A stretch of 64,000 nucleotides of DNA from Pseudomonas sp. GOM7 (lineage in GTDB: Bacteria; Pseudomonadota; Gammaproteobacteria; Pseudomonadales; Pseudomonadaceae). How positions within the stretch are numbered: position 1 is the stretch's first letter; every line of letters starts with the position of its first letter. A program made the translations under genes and the position numbers. Location of the stretch: contig NZ_CP113519.1 of NCBI RefSeq assembly GCF_026723825.1, positions 1,178,001 to 1,242,000 on the forward strand, in the 5' to 3' direction. Below are positions 54,887 to 64,000 of the stretch, piece by piece. The notes under the pieces are model-generated. The model did not search any database. It had not been told where the DNA came from and worked only from the letters and a program-made list of their open reading frames with translations.

Positions 54887-56254
54887 ATGAACACCACCCT
54901 GAAAATGATCGGCGCGCTTTCCCTCGGCCTGCTGGCCTTGAGTGTGCAGGCCGCAGTGAGCCCCGAGGAAGCGGCCAAGCTCGGTACCAGCCTGACCCCG
55001 CTGGGCGCCGAGATGGCCGGCAACGCCGCTGGCAGCATCCCGGCCTGGACCGGCGGCCTGCCGGTCGACGCCGGCGCCGTGGACGAGCGCGGCTTCCTGG
55101 CCGACCCCTACGCCAACGAACAGCCGCTGTTCACCATTACCGCGCAGAACCTGGAGCAATACCGCGAGCACCTCACCGCCGGGCAACTGGCCATGTTCAA
55201 GCGCTACCCGGACAGCTACCGCATGGCGATCTACCCGACTCACCGCAGCACAGCGGTGCCGGACGCGATCTACGCAGCGGCCAAGACCAGCGCCCTGAAG
55301 ACCGGCTTGCGCGACGGTGGCAACGGCCTGACCGATTTCACCGAAAGCCGCTACTACGCCTTCCCGATTCCGCACAACGGCCTGGAAGTGGTATGGAACC
55401 ACATCACCCGCTATCGCGGCGGCAACCTCAAGCGCAGCATCGTGCAGGCCTCGCCGCAGACCAACGGTGCCTATACTCTGGTGCATTTCGAGGACGAAGT
55501 GGCCTTCCCTGACAACGTGCCGGATCTCGACCCGGCCAAGGCCGAGAACACCCTGCTGCTGTTCAAGCAGCGGGTCACCGCGCCGTCGCGTCTGGCCGGC
55601 AACGTGCTGCTGGTGCACGACTCGCTCGACCAGGTCAAGGAGCCGCGCATGGCCTGGCTCTACAACGCCGGCCAGCGTCGTGTGCGTCGTGCTCCGCAGG
55701 TGGCCTACGATGGCCCAGGCACCGCCGCCGACGGCCTGCGCACTTCGGACAACTTCGACATGTTCAACGGCGCCCCGGATCGTTATGACTGGAAGCTGGT
55801 GGGCAAGCGCGAGGCCTTCATTCCCTACAACAACTTCCGCCTGGCCTCGCCGCAGGTGAAGTACAGCGACATCCTCAAGGCCGGCCACATCAACCAGGAT
55901 CTGGCACGCTACGAACTGCACCGGGTCTGGGAGGTGGAGGCCACGCTCAAGGAGGGCGAGCGCAACATCTACGCCAAGCGTCGCTTCTTCGTCGACGAGG
56001 ACTCCTGGCAGATCGCCCTGTCCGAGCACTACGACGGGCGTGGTCAGCTATGGCGAGTCGGTGAGGCCATGTTGTTCCAGCAGTACGACAAAGAGGTGCC
56101 GGTATACGCCCTGGAGGCGCTCTACGACATCATTGCCGGGCGTTATCTGGCCATCGGCATGGCCAACGAGGAGCGCAGCGCGATTCAGTACGGCACAGAG
56201 GCCTCGGCCAAGGACTTCACGCCAGCGGCCCTGCGGAACGCGGGCGTGCGCTGA
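54887..56254 (+). CDS. DUF1329 family exported protein
   Basis: 455-residue exported protein with a signal peptide (MNTTLKMIGALSLGLLALSVQA) and a LolA/LolB-like antiparallel sheet region typical of DUF1329: GSIPAWTGGLP, GLEVVWNHITRYRGG, DRYDWKLVGKREAFIPYNNF. It is the partner of the DUF1302 barrel. The ATG at 54887 is preferred over 54881 because AGAGG is then correctly spaced. An intrinsic terminator follows. Confidence 0.92.
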   Translation: MNTTLKMIGALSLGLLALSVQAAVSPEEAAKLGTSLTPLGAEMAGNAAGSIPAWTGGLPVDAGAVDERGFLADPYANEQPLFTITAQNLEQYREHLTAGQLAMFKRYPDSYRMAIYPTHRSTAVPDAIYAAAKTSALKTGLRDGGNGLTDFTESRYYAFPIPHNGLEVVWNHITRYRGGNLKRSIVQASPQTNGAYTLVHFEDEVAFPDNVPDLDPAKAENTLLLFKQRVTAPSRLAGNVLLVHDSLDQVKEPRMAWLYNAGQRRVRRAPQVAYDGPGTAADGLRTSDNFDMFNGAPDRYDWKLVGKREAFIPYNNFRLASPQVKYSDILKAGHINQDLARYELHRVWEVEATLKEGERNIYAKRRFFVDEDSWQIALSEHYDGRGQLWRVGEAMLFQQYDKEVPVYALEALYDIIAGRYLAIGMANEERSAIQYGTEASAKDFTPAALRNAGVR

Positions 56255-56273
56255 ACACTCAACAGCCTAAAGC

Positions 56274-56308
56274 AAGCCGGTACCGCCCTGTGCGTCGCCG
56301 GCTTTTTT
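56274..56308 (+). terminator. Rho-independent terminator after DUF1329 gene
   Basis: AAGCCGG and CCGGCTT stem with a 17-nt loop followed by a run of six T, 20 bp downstream of the stop. It separates the DUF1302-DUF1329 pair from the LuxR-type regulator. Confidence 0.85.
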
Positions 56309-56424
56309 GTGCGCACCTCGCTCGCGTGAATCTCACACCATAAGCACCAAGGGGTGGTGGTGCGAGGTGAGCGGGGTACCATCGCCAGGTGGTTCAACAA
56401 TGACAAGCAGAGAGAACCGCTGCC

Positions 56425-59031
56425 ATGCCGACCCTTGCCATCGCTCGCCCGAGTGCGCAGCAGGTGCAACCTGCCGACCTGCCACGGCTGCCGCCGTGCG
56501 TCGTTTCCCGCTCCACCTTGCTACAGCGCCTGCTCTGCAGCGAGTCGCGCCTGCGTTTGCTCTGTGCACCGGCCGGTACCGGCAAGAGTGTGTTGCTCGG
56601 TCAGTGCGCCCGGCAGACGCCCACGGCCATCGAGCGGGTCTGGCTCGACCTCGGCGGGCGTAGCCTGACGCCGCTGCAATTCTGCAAGCGACTGGCCAAG
56701 GCGCTGCAGGTGTCGCTGGACGACGCCGACGAAACGGCGCTGCTGGAGCGGCTGCATGAGCGCGCCGGGCGCCTGTGGATTTTCATCGACGACTACCCGC
56801 GCCAGGCCGATGACGCACTCGATGCCTGCTTCGACCGGCTGTTCGCCGCTGCGCCGGCAAGTGTCACCTGGTGGGTCGCCAGCCGCCGCACACCCGCCTG
56901 GAACCTGCCGCGCCTGTTGTTGCAGGGCGATCTGCTGGAGATCGAGGGCGGGGAACTGGCGTTGGACGAAGACAGGTTGAGCGAACTGCTGGCCGAGTTG
57001 CACATCGAGCTGGCCGATGACTGTCGACAACTGCTGCTGCAGCGCAGCGAGGGCTGGCTGGCGGCCATTCGCCTGCTGTTGCTCGATGCCGACGAGGCAG
57101 CACTGCGCCAGCGTCTGCAGGACGGTTGTCCGTTGCTGCGTGACTACGTGCAGCACGAAGTGCTGGCCGAGCTGGACGACGAACTGCGTAGCCACCTGCA
57201 CGCCCTGGCCTTGCTACCACGTTTCTCCGCGGCGCTCTGCGAACATCTGTTGGAAGGAAGCGGCAATGACTTGCTGGCCAAGTTGCAACGACGCCAGTTG
57301 TTCGTACGCAGCCTCGACAGCAGCGGTACCTGGTTCCGTCTGTGGCGGCCGCTGGCCGAGGTGCTGCGGCGCTTGCCGGGGGCGCCGCTGCCCGCTGCGA
57401 TCCATGTGCGCGCCTGCCAGTGGTTCGCCCAGCGGGGCGATATTCGTGAGGCCGTCGAACATGCCCTGCAGGCCGGGCAGGTGGAAGTCGCGGTCAACTA
57501 CCTGCAGCGTTTCGATCAGGAGCAACTGCTGCAGGGGCATTCGGTCGCGCAACTGCTGCAATGGCGCGAAGAACTGCCGGCCTGGCTGTTCGGCAGTTCG
57601 CCACGGCTGATCGTGTTGCAGGCCTGGGCGCTGATCATCTGTGCCCGTTTCGACGAGGCTCGCACCTGCATGCAGGGGCTGGCGCACTTCATGCCGCAAC
57701 CCGATGCCCGCCGCCAGCGCAAGCTGATCGCCCACTGGCAGGCCTTGATGGGGGTGCTGGCGCGCCAGTGCGGACGTCGCGATGCACGGCTGCATTGCCA
57801 GGAGGCGTTGCCAATGCTGGACGAGAGCAGTTGGTCGCAGCGTGTGCTCTGCTACCAGGCCCTGGCGCAGCAGCACATGGCCGAGCAGGCTTTGAGCCAG
57901 GCCAAGCAGGCGCTGGATCAGGGGCTGCATCTGGCGCGCCGTCATGGCAGCCTGATTTTCGAGGCATTGCTCAACACCGATCATTGCCTGCTGCTGCAGA
58001 TGCTTGGCGAGACCGAGCGAGCCGCCGAGCTGGCCGAGCAGTCCCTGGCCTTTCTCCGCGAGCACTGCAACCACAGCCCGGTGCTCGGCCGTCTGCTCCT
58101 GCTGCGAGCCAGCCTGCTCGCCCGCCAGGGGCTGGACGAGGCGGCGCAGCAGGCCTATCGCCAAGGCCTGCAGGAAGCCGAACGTTGCGAGGACGCCTAC
58201 ACCATTTCCGGCTACCTGGGCCTGCTGGAACTGGCCGAGGTACGCGGCGATCTCGACGAGGCCCACCAGTGGCTGCAGAAGGCCGAGCGGGTCATGCAGT
58301 GGTCGCACGTGCCGGAGGTGCGTTACCGCGGCGTGCTGCAACTGCACGCCGGGCGTCTGCTGCTGCGCCAGGGGCAGAACGAACGGGCGCGCGAGCTGTT
58401 CGCCCAGACCCTGCAGCAATTGCAACAGCGCCAGCAACTGGCACCTTCGGAGTTCTACGACCTGCTGCCACGGCTGCGCCGCTATCTGGCGATCAGCGAT
58501 CTGCTGCTCGGTCACCATGCGGCGGGCGAGCACGCGCTGCAGTTATTGCTGGAGGAGTGCCAGTTGGCCGGGCATCGCAGCATGGCGTGCGAGTGCCGCT
58601 TCGCGCTGGCCGAGGGGTTGTTGCTGCAGGGGCGACAGGAGCAGGCCGATGCCTTGCTGCAGCAGGCCCTGGGAGAGGCGCGGCAACTGCGCTTGCTGCG
58701 CCCCGTGGAAGAGCTGCGGCAACGCCAGGAGCACTGGCTCAAGCGCCTGCTGCCGGGCGAGGCTGCGCATGATTTGCATCGACGCCTGTTGCAGCCGGCG
58801 CCGGCGCTGGATGAGCCGGCCAGTGCCGGGACGGCGCTGCTCAGCTCGCGGGAGCTGGTGGTGCTGCAGTTGATCGCCCAGGGCTGCTCCAATCAGGAGA
58901 TCGCCGATCGCCTGTTCATTTCGCTGCACACGGTCAAGACCCATGCACGGCGGATCAACGTCAAGCTCGGTGTGCAGCGGCGCACCCAGGCGGTGGCCAT
59001 GGCCAAGGCGCAGGGGCTGATGGGGGGCTGA
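56425..59031 (+). CDS. MalT-like large LuxR-family ATP-binding regulator
   Basis: 868-residue LAL/STAND-type regulator with a Walker A motif at 48-55 (APAGTGKS), the Walker-B-like WIFIDDYP, long tetratricopeptide-like helical repeats in the middle, and a C-terminal LuxR helix-turn-helix at about 803-868 (LLSSRELVVLQLIAQGCSNQ, then EIADRLFISLHTVKTHARR). It senses a small inducer and activates genes. It follows the DUF1302-DUF1329 pair, which it probably controls; the inducer is unknown. Confidence 0.95.
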   Translation: MPTLAIARPSAQQVQPADLPRLPPCVVSRSTLLQRLLCSESRLRLLCAPAGTGKSVLLGQCARQTPTAIERVWLDLGGRSLTPLQFCKRLAKALQVSLDDADETALLERLHERAGRLWIFIDDYPRQADDALDACFDRLFAAAPASVTWWVASRRTPAWNLPRLLLQGDLLEIEGGELALDEDRLSELLAELHIELADDCRQLLLQRSEGWLAAIRLLLLDADEAALRQRLQDGCPLLRDYVQHEVLAELDDELRSHLHALALLPRFSAALCEHLLEGSGNDLLAKLQRRQLFVRSLDSSGTWFRLWRPLAEVLRRLPGAPLPAAIHVRACQWFAQRGDIREAVEHALQAGQVEVAVNYLQRFDQEQLLQGHSVAQLLQWREELPAWLFGSSPRLIVLQAWALIICARFDEARTCMQGLAHFMPQPDARRQRKLIAHWQALMGVLARQCGRRDARLHCQEALPMLDESSWSQRVLCYQALAQQHMAEQALSQAKQALDQGLHLARRHGSLIFEALLNTDHCLLLQMLGETERAAELAEQSLAFLREHCNHSPVLGRLLLLRASLLARQGLDEAAQQAYRQGLQEAERCEDAYTISGYLGLLELAEVRGDLDEAHQWLQKAERVMQWSHVPEVRYRGVLQLHAGRLLLRQGQNERARELFAQTLQQLQQRQQLAPSEFYDLLPRLRRYLAISDLLLGHHAAGEHALQLLLEECQLAGHRSMACECRFALAEGLLLQGRQEQADALLQQALGEARQLRLLRPVEELRQRQEHWLKRLLPGEAAHDLHRRLLQPAPALDEPASAGTALLSSRELVVLQLIAQGCSNQEIADRLFISLHTVKTHARRINVKLGVQRRTQAVAMAKAQGLMGG

Positions 59032-59127
59032 GTTCGGCCTGCTGCGCGTCGGCGCTGCTGCGTTAGAAGCAGGCTCGTATCGCTCTCGCTCGCGAGCCCT
59101 CCCGGTGCGTTGATCACGAGCGGGGAT

Positions 59128-60471
59128 TCAGCCGAGCAAGTAGAACGCGCCGCAGATCACCACGCCCGAGTACAGCAGCATGATCAGGCAGTAGCCCATG
59201 ATGTCGCGGGCGCCGAGGCCGACGATGCCGAGCAGTGGCAGCGCCCAGAATGGCTGGATCATGTTGGTCCAGGCGTCGCCCCAGGCAATCGCCATGGCGG
59301 TGACGGTGGGCGAGACGCCCAGTGCCTGAGCAGCCGGCAGCATGATCGGGCCTTGCACGGCCCACTGGCCGCCACCGGACGGCACGAACACGTTGACCAC
59401 GCCTGCGCTGAGGAAGGCCAGCAGCGGGAAGGTGTCGGCCGACGACCAGGAAATGAACGCCTCGGTGATCTGCCGGCCGAGGGAGATGCCGTCGGCGTTG
59501 GCGCCCATCATCATGCCCATGATCCCGGCATAGAAGGGGAACAGCAGGACGATGCCGCCGATGCCGCGCACGCTTTCGTCCACCGCCCGCATATAGCGTT
59601 CCGGGGTGCCGTGCATCAGCAGGCCGCTGAACAGGAAGATGGCGATGACCACGTCCAGTCCGAGGACGAAGCCCTTGCTGGCGAAGTGGTTGAACAGGTA
59701 GATGCCGGCCATGGCCACCAGCGCCAGGCCGAGGATGCGGCTATCGTCCAGGCGCTGCGCCGGGGTATCACGGGCCGGCAGTTCGGCGCGTGATTCCACC
59801 AGCTTGGCGGCATCGGCCACCTTGGCGTGCTGCCGCGGGTGCATGGCGCGGTTGAGCAGCGGCAGGCCGATGGCCAGCAGGGCGACGATGGTCAGGTTGA
59901 GCGGGCTGAACAGGGTTTCGCTGATGCTCACCGGATCGGTCAGCACGCCTGCGGTGATGCGTGCCAGATCCGGGCCACCGGTGGCCATCGACAGCGGAAT
60001 CGAGCCGGCCAGGCCGCCGTGCCAGACCAGAAAACCGGAGTAGGCCGAGGCTACCAGCAGCGGGTAGTCGACCCCATCGACCTTGCGCGCCAGAGCGCGG
60101 GCGAATACGGCGCCGATCACTAGGCCGAAGCCCCAGTTGACCCAGCAACCGACCAGCGCTACCAGGGTGACCATGATGATCGCCTGGCCCGGTGTGCGCG
60201 CCAGGCTGGCCAGACGGTCGAGTTGACGGTTGATGATCGGTGCGCTGGCCAGGGCGTGGCCGGTGACGAAGATCAGCGCCATCTGCATGGCGAAGCCGAG
60301 CAGCGTCCAGAAACCGCCGCTCCAGTGCTGCACCATGGCCGGCAGCGACTGGCCGGTAGAGAAGATACCGGCGAGCAGCACGCCCAGGGTGAGCAAGGCG
60401 GAGAAAACGAAGGGCGAGGGCAGGTACTTCTGTACCAGGCTCACGCTCATGCGGGTGAGGGTGTTGAACAT
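59128..60471 (-). CDS. atoE: Short-chain fatty acid transporter
   Basis: 447-residue inner-membrane protein with about ten or more membrane segments, matching the AtoE/TIGR00366 family of short-chain fatty acid permeases (MSVSLVQKYLPSPFVFSALL; VFVPSGGGQWAVQGPIMLPA). It takes up butyrate, acetoacetate and similar acids. It is located after atoB and the CoA-transferase genes on the same strand, though REP-like sequences separate them. Confidence 0.93.
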   Translation of the reverse strand: MFNTLTRMSVSLVQKYLPSPFVFSALLTLGVLLAGIFSTGQSLPAMVQHWSGGFWTLLGFAMQMALIFVTGHALASAPIINRQLDRLASLARTPGQAIIMVTLVALVGCWVNWGFGLVIGAVFARALARKVDGVDYPLLVASAYSGFLVWHGGLAGSIPLSMATGGPDLARITAGVLTDPVSISETLFSPLNLTIVALLAIGLPLLNRAMHPRQHAKVADAAKLVESRAELPARDTPAQRLDDSRILGLALVAMAGIYLFNHFASKGFVLGLDVVIAIFLFSGLLMHGTPERYMRAVDESVRGIGGIVLLFPFYAGIMGMMMGANADGISLGRQITEAFISWSSADTFPLLAFLSAGVVNVFVPSGGGQWAVQGPIMLPAAQALGVSPTVTAMAIAWGDAWTNMIQPFWALPLLGIVGLGARDIMGYCLIMLLYSGVVICGAFYLLG

Positions 60472-60710
60472 GGGGGACGCCTCTTTCTTATGGTTGTGTG
60501 GCTTTGACCAGGCATTCTAGGTTGGCTGCGCCTGGCTGGTTGAAATGACAACGCCCGGCACCAGGCCGAGCGGTTCGACGTAGCCCGGATGCAATCCGGG
60601 AATTCCTTGCCAGGTTTCCCCGGATTGCATCCAGGCTACGGCAGTAGGGTGGATGTCGCTGTTTACATCCACCCAAGCGGTGGATCGATGAAGCGCGATC
60701 CACCCTACGG
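60472..60710. repeat. REP-like repeat cluster between atoE and atoB
   Basis: A hairpin-forming pair TAGCCCGGATGCAATCCGGG (60581-60600) / CCCCGGATTGCATCCAGGCTACG (60618-60640) is followed by a second inverted pair GTAGGGTGGAT (60645-60655) ... ATCCACCCTACG (60698-60709), with a GTGGAT-type inner stem. Likely transcript-end or stability structures. Confidence 0.75.
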
Positions 60711-61889
60711 TCAACGCTCGATGGCCAGCGCCACGCCTTGGCCACCGCCGATGCACAGGGTGGCCAGACCCTTCCTGGCGTCGCGGCGGATCATCTCGTG
60801 CAGCAGGCTCACCAGCACGCGGCAGCCCGAGGCGCCGATGGGATGGCCCAAGGCGATGGCGCCGCCGTTGACGTTGACCTTGTCGGCATCCCAGCCCAGT
60901 TCCTGGCCCACGGCCAGCGCCTGGGCGGCGAAGGCTTCGTTGGCCTCGATCAGATCCAGTTCATCTAGGCTCCAGCCAGCCTTGTTCAGGCAGCGACGGG
61001 TGGCCGAGACAGGGCCGATGCCCATGATCGCCGGGTCGACACCGGCATTGGCGTAGCCGGCAATCCTGGCCAGCACCGGCAGACCGAGCGCTTGTGCCTT
61101 GGCTGCGCTCATCAGCAGTACGGCGGCGGCGCCGTCGTTGAGGCTGGAGGCGTTGCCGGCGGTGACGCTGCCGTCCTTCTTGAACGCCGGCTTGAGTTTG
61201 GCCAGGGATTCGGCAGTGGTGCCGGCACGCGGTTGCTCGTCACGGGCGAAGGCGATGGGGTCGCCCTTGCGCTGCGGGATCAACACCGGGGTGATCTCGG
61301 CGTCGAAGCGACCGGCCTCGATGGCCGTCACAGCCTTCTGCTGCGAGGCGGCGGCGAAGGCGTCCTGGGCTTCGCGGGAGATCCCATACTTCTCGACGAG
61401 ATTCTCCGCCGTGATGCCCATATGGTAGTCATTGAAGGCGTCCCACAGGCCGTCGACGATCATGCTGTCGAGCATCTGCGCGTGGCCCATGCGCAGGCCG
61501 GTGCGGGCTTTCGGCAGCACGTAGGGCGACAGGCTCATATTCTCCATGCCGCCAGCGATCACCACCTCGGCATCGCCGCAGCGAATGGCCTGGGCCGCCA
61601 GGTGCAGGGCTTTCAAACCCGAGCCGCAGACCTTGTTCAGGGTCATGGCCGGCACGGCATGCGGCAGGCCGGCGCGGATAGCGGCCTGGCGTGCGGGGTT
61701 CTGACCACTGCCTGCGGTGAGCACCTGGCCGAGGAGCACTTCATCGACCTGGACGGCGTCGAGGCCGGTCTGCTCCAGCAGGCGCTTGATGACGATGGCG
61801 CCGAGTTCGGGCGCGGGAATCTCCGCCAGGCTGCCCTGGAAGCTGCCGATGGCGGTGCGGGTGGCGGCGACGATAACGACGTCTTGCAT
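60711..61889 (-). CDS. atoB: Acetyl-CoA C-acetyltransferase
   Basis: 392-residue thiolase with nucleophile Cys 88 in [11 protein letters not shown], His in [10 protein letters not shown] and the second cysteine near the C-terminus in LCIGGGQG. It converts acetoacetyl-CoA to two acetyl-CoA, completing ketoacid breakdown. The start at 61889 gives the canonical thiolase N-terminus ([17 protein letters not shown]). An intrinsic terminator lies upstream between it and scoB. Confidence 0.95.
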   Translation of the reverse strand: MQDVVIVAATRTAIGSFQGSLAEIPAPELGAIVIKRLLEQTGLDAVQVDEVLLGQVLTAGSGQNPARQAAIRAGLPHAVPAMTLNKVCGSGLKALHLAAQAIRCGDAEVVIAGGMENMSLSPYVLPKARTGLRMGHAQMLDSMIVDGLWDAFNDYHMGITAENLVEKYGISREAQDAFAAASQQKAVTAIEAGRFDAEITPVLIPQRKGDPIAFARDEQPRAGTTAESLAKLKPAFKKDGSVTAGNASSLNDGAAAVLLMSAAKAQALGLPVLARIAGYANAGVDPAIMGIGPVSATRRCLNKAGWSLDELDLIEANEAFAAQALAVGQELGWDADKVNVNGGAIALGHPIGASGCRVLVSLLHEMIRRDARKGLATLCIGGGQGVALAIER

Positions 61890-61961
61890 GGGGAATCCTC
61901 TTGGCTCGAAAGGCGGAAAAGCTTCGCGAATGAATTCGCTCCTACAGGGCAAGTGACCGAT

Positions 61962-62006
61962 ATAAAAACACCCCGCAAAACGCCAGGCGTGGTGGCGTTT
62001 GCGGGG
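61962..62006 (-). terminator. Intrinsic terminator between scoB and atoB
   Basis: Read on the minus strand, CCCCGCAAACGCCA pairs with TGGCGTTTTGCGGGG (one bulged base) and is followed by TGTTTTTATA. It begins 12 bp after the scoB stop. It should reduce read-through into atoB. Confidence 0.85.
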
Positions 62007-62017
62007 CGGTAGGCAAC

Positions 62018-62674
62018 TTAGAAGCTCATTTCCGGCACATGCTCCGGGACGATCAGCTTGCCGGCGGTCTTGGCGACGATCTCCTCTACGCTTACGCCCG
62101 GCGCGCGTTCGCGCAGGATGAAGGCGTTGTTCTCGATCTCCAGATAAGCCAGGTCGGTCAGCACCTTGCGGATGCAGCCGCAGCCGGTCAGCGGCAGGCT
62201 GCAATGCTCCAGCAGCTTGGATTCGCCGTCTTTCGAGGCGTGGGTCATGGTGACGATGATGTTGTCGGCACCGGCCACCAGATCCATGGCGCCGCCCATG
62301 CCCTTGACCAGCTTGCCGGGGATCATCCAGGAAGCGATGTTGCCGCGCACATCCACCTCGAAGGCGCCGAGCACGGTGAGGTCGACATGGCCGCCACGGA
62401 TCATGGCGAAGGACTGCGACGAGTCGAAGATCGCCGCGCCCTTGATCGCGGTGACGGTCTGTTTGCCGGCGTTGATCATGTCGGCATCGACTTCTTCCTC
62501 GGTAGGGAAGGCGCCCATGCCGAGCAGGCCGTTCTCCGACTGCAGCATCACCTGCATGCCCTCGGGTACGTAGTTGGCCACCAGGGTCGGGATGCCGATA
62601 CCGAGGTTGACGTAGAAGCCGTCCTGCAGTTCGCGGGCGACGCGCTGGGCCATTTGTTCACGGGTCAGTGCCAT
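62018..62674 (-). CDS. scoB: 3-oxoacid CoA-transferase subunit B
   Basis: 218-residue beta subunit of a class-I CoA transferase. The catalytic glutamate is E47 in [25 protein letters not shown] precedes it. With subunit A it moves CoA from succinyl- or acetyl-CoA to acetoacetate or a related ketoacid. The arrangement with LysR, atoB and atoE resembles the P. aeruginosa dehydrocarnitine/ketoacid locus (dhcAB), so dhcB is an alternative name. Confidence 0.92.
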   Translation of the reverse strand: MALTREQMAQRVARELQDGFYVNLGIGIPTLVANYVPEGMQVMLQSENGLLGMGAFPTEEEVDADMINAGKQTVTAIKGAAIFDSSQSFAMIRGGHVDLTVLGAFEVDVRGNIASWMIPGKLVKGMGGAMDLVAGADNIIVTMTHASKDGESKLLEHCSLPLTGCGCIRKVLTDLAYLEIENNAFILRERAPGVSVEEIVAKTAGKLIVPEHVPEMSF

Positions 62675-62685
62675 TCCGGTTTCTC

Positions 62686-63384
62686 CTAGGCGCGCAGGAT
62701 GCGTTTTTCGATGCGTTTCTCGAAGCTGCCGCAGATCAGCCGGTCGACGTAGATGCCCGGGGTGTGAATCTGCGTGGGGTCGAGTTCACCGGGCTCGACG
62801 ATCTCTTCGACCTCGACCACGGTGATGCGCCCGGCAGTAGCGACCACCGGGTTGAAGTTCTGCGCGGTGTGGCGGTAGACCACGTTGCCGAAGTGGTCGG
62901 CCTTCCAGCCTTTGACGATGGCGAAGTCGCCGGTGATGGCCGGTTCGAGGATGTAGTGGCGGCCATTGATCTCGCGCGCCTCCTTGCCTTCGGCAACCGG
63001 GGTGCCGTAGCCGGTGGCGGTGAAGAAGGCGGGGATGCCGGCACCGCCCGCGCGCAGCTTCTCGGCCAGGGTGCCTTGCGGGGTGAGTTCGACCTCTAGT
63101 TCGCCGGAGAGCAGTTGCTGCTCGAACAGGGCGTTCTCGCCGACGTAGGAGGCAATCATCTTGCGGATCTGCCGGTCTTCCAGCAGCACGCCGAGGCCGA
63201 AACCGTCGACGCCGCAGTTGTTGGACACCACGGTCAGGTCGCGCACGCCACGGCGGCGGATCTCATTGATCAGGTTCTCGGGGATGCCGCACAGGCCGAA
63301 ACCGCCGGCCAGCACGGTCATGCCGTCCTGCAGGCCGTCCAGGGCTTCTGCGTAGCTGCCGACGCGTTTGTCGAGTCCGCTCAT
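62686..63384 (-). CDS. scoA: 3-oxoacid CoA-transferase subunit A
   Basis: 232-residue alpha subunit with the CoA-binding [13 protein letters not shown] motif and [20 protein letters not shown]. The start [15 protein letters not shown] at 63384 is preferred over an in-frame upstream ATG that would add 13 residues into the promoter region. It is 11 bp upstream of scoB. Alternative name dhcA, by analogy with P. aeruginosa. Confidence 0.92.
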   Translation of the reverse strand: MSGLDKRVGSYAEALDGLQDGMTVLAGGFGLCGIPENLINEIRRRGVRDLTVVSNNCGVDGFGLGVLLEDRQIRKMIASYVGENALFEQQLLSGELEVELTPQGTLAEKLRAGGAGIPAFFTATGYGTPVAEGKEAREINGRHYILEPAITGDFAIVKGWKADHFGNVVYRHTAQNFNPVVATAGRITVVEVEEIVEPGELDPTQIHTPGIYVDRLICGSFEKRIEKRILRA

Positions 63385-63489
63385 TCGAGGCTGCCTCTTT
63401 GTTGTTATCGGGTGTGAGGCCAAGCTTCTGCGCTGTGAGCTTATTTGTTAAGTTTGTTTTTCCTCTTGATTGATCAGGTAAATAAATCA

Positions 63490-64000
63490 ATGACCGTCAA
63501 GCAGCTACGCGCCTTTCTCGCCGTGGCGCAGAGCCTGAGCTTCGCCCAGGCCTGCGAACGGCTGCATCTGTCGCAGCCGGCGCTGAGCCTGGCGATCAAG
63601 AACCTGGAGCAAGCGCTCGGTGGCCAGTTGCTGGTGCGCACCACCCGCAGCGTGGCGCTGACCCCCGAGGGCGAGACGCTGCTGCCGATTGCCGTGCGCC
63701 TGCTGGCCGACTGGGACAACGCCGAGGATCTGCTGCGCCAGCACTTCACCCTGCAGTTGGGCAAGGTAGCGGTGGCGGCCATGCCGTCGTTCGCCGGCAA
63801 CCGTCTGCCGGCGGCGCTGCGCGCCTTTCGCGACGCCTACCCACGGGTCAATGTGGCGGTGCATGACGTGATCAACGAACAGGTGATGGAAATGGTGCGT
63901 GACGGTCGCGTCGAGCTGGGCATTGCCTTCGAGCCGGCGACCCTAGACGGGCTGCAATTCACACCGTTGTACGAGGACCGTTTCGTCGCCGTGGTGCCGG
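63490..64000 (+). CDS. LysR-family regulator, 3' end outside window
   Basis: The first 170 residues of a LysR regulator: MTVKQLRAFLAVAQSLSFAQ, recognition helix in LSQPALSLAIKNLEQALGG, and the start of the effector domain (AVAAMPSFAGNRLPAALRAF). It is divergent from scoAB with a 105-bp spacer and very probably controls that operon in response to the ketoacid, like DhcR in P. aeruginosa (inference). No stop within the window. Confidence 0.92.
   Translation, partial: MTVKQLRAFLAVAQSLSFAQACERLHLSQPALSLAIKNLEQALGGQLLVRTTRSVALTPEGETLLPIAVRLLADWDNAEDLLRQHFTLQLGKVAVAAMPSFAGNRLPAALRAFRDAYPRVNVAVHDVINEQVMEMVRDGRVELGIAFEPATLDGLQFTPLYEDRFVAVVP

Overview
The window is 64 kb of GC-rich (roughly 64 %) chromosomal DNA from a Pseudomonas. 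The arcDABC order, putA with an N-terminal ribbon-helix-helix, olsBA, a DUF1302/DUF1329 pair, REP-like 'TAGCCCGGATGCAATCCGGG' repeats and the LysR-scoAB-atoB-atoE order all fit that genus. I would guess the P. mendocina/oleovorans group, but this is inference. No rRNA, tRNA, CRISPR array or prophage was seen.

Layout. 1-2.1 kb: 3' part of polB (DNA polymerase II). 2.5-10.9 kb: a tightly packed minus-strand operon of nine genes (DUF523/DUF1722, MerR regulator, photolyase, NTF2-like, SDR, FAD oxidoreductase, DUF1365, CFA/UfaM-type methyltransferase, DUF2878). 11.1-14.6 kb: a Trp-rich small protein and a renalase-like flavoprotein (minus), then a TIGR01777 epimerase and hemH (plus). Two sites match the consensus I recall for the light regulator PplR1 of P. 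putida, T(G/A)TACA-N12-TGTA(C/T)A. One lies before the nine-gene operon and one before the epimerase-hemH pair. The region therefore looks like a blue-light/singlet-oxygen response unit combining DNA repair, membrane-lipid modification and haem synthesis. 14.6-16.8 kb: intergenic multi-hairpin repeats split by an IS110-family element. 16.8-22.9 kb: exported proteins, a zinc-ribbon protein, a glutamine amidotransferase, an exporter and an OmpK/Tsx-like porin. 23.2-28.4 kb: arcDABC (arginine deiminase pathway) with an ANR box, plus DUF5064. 29.7-33.6 kb: putA. 34.1-38.7 kb: LysR regulators, a lipocalin-like protein, a LysE exporter/ACT protein divergent from ArgP, and an epimerase. 38.7-46.4 kb: an envelope coiled-coil protein, ArsR/ene-reductase, AcpH, and a P-type ATPase divergent from a universal stress protein with an ANR-like box between them. 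46.4-53 kb: olsBA (ornithine lipid), an acyl-CoA-dehydrogenase-like protein, a metallo-beta-lactamase-fold protein, a serine hydrolase and a cardiolipin-synthase-like PLD. 53-59 kb: DUF1302-DUF1329 and a MalT-like LuxR regulator. 59.1-64 kb: short-chain fatty acid/ketoacid catabolism (atoE, atoB, scoBA) with a divergent LysR cut by the window end.

The most unusual material is non-coding. First, five copies of a 350-400 bp intergenic element have hairpins that keep pairing through compensatory substitutions (A type at 2.2, 16.4 and 28.8 kb; B type at 14.7 and 29.3 kb). The 28.8-29.66 kb locus looks like an inverted, IS-free version of the 14.7-16.8 kb locus. Second, two 140-bp nested palindromes at 11.0 and 12.4 kb share a core, but their terminal arms differ between copies while remaining self-complementary within each copy. 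These assignments come from reading the sequence alone; no database search was possible.
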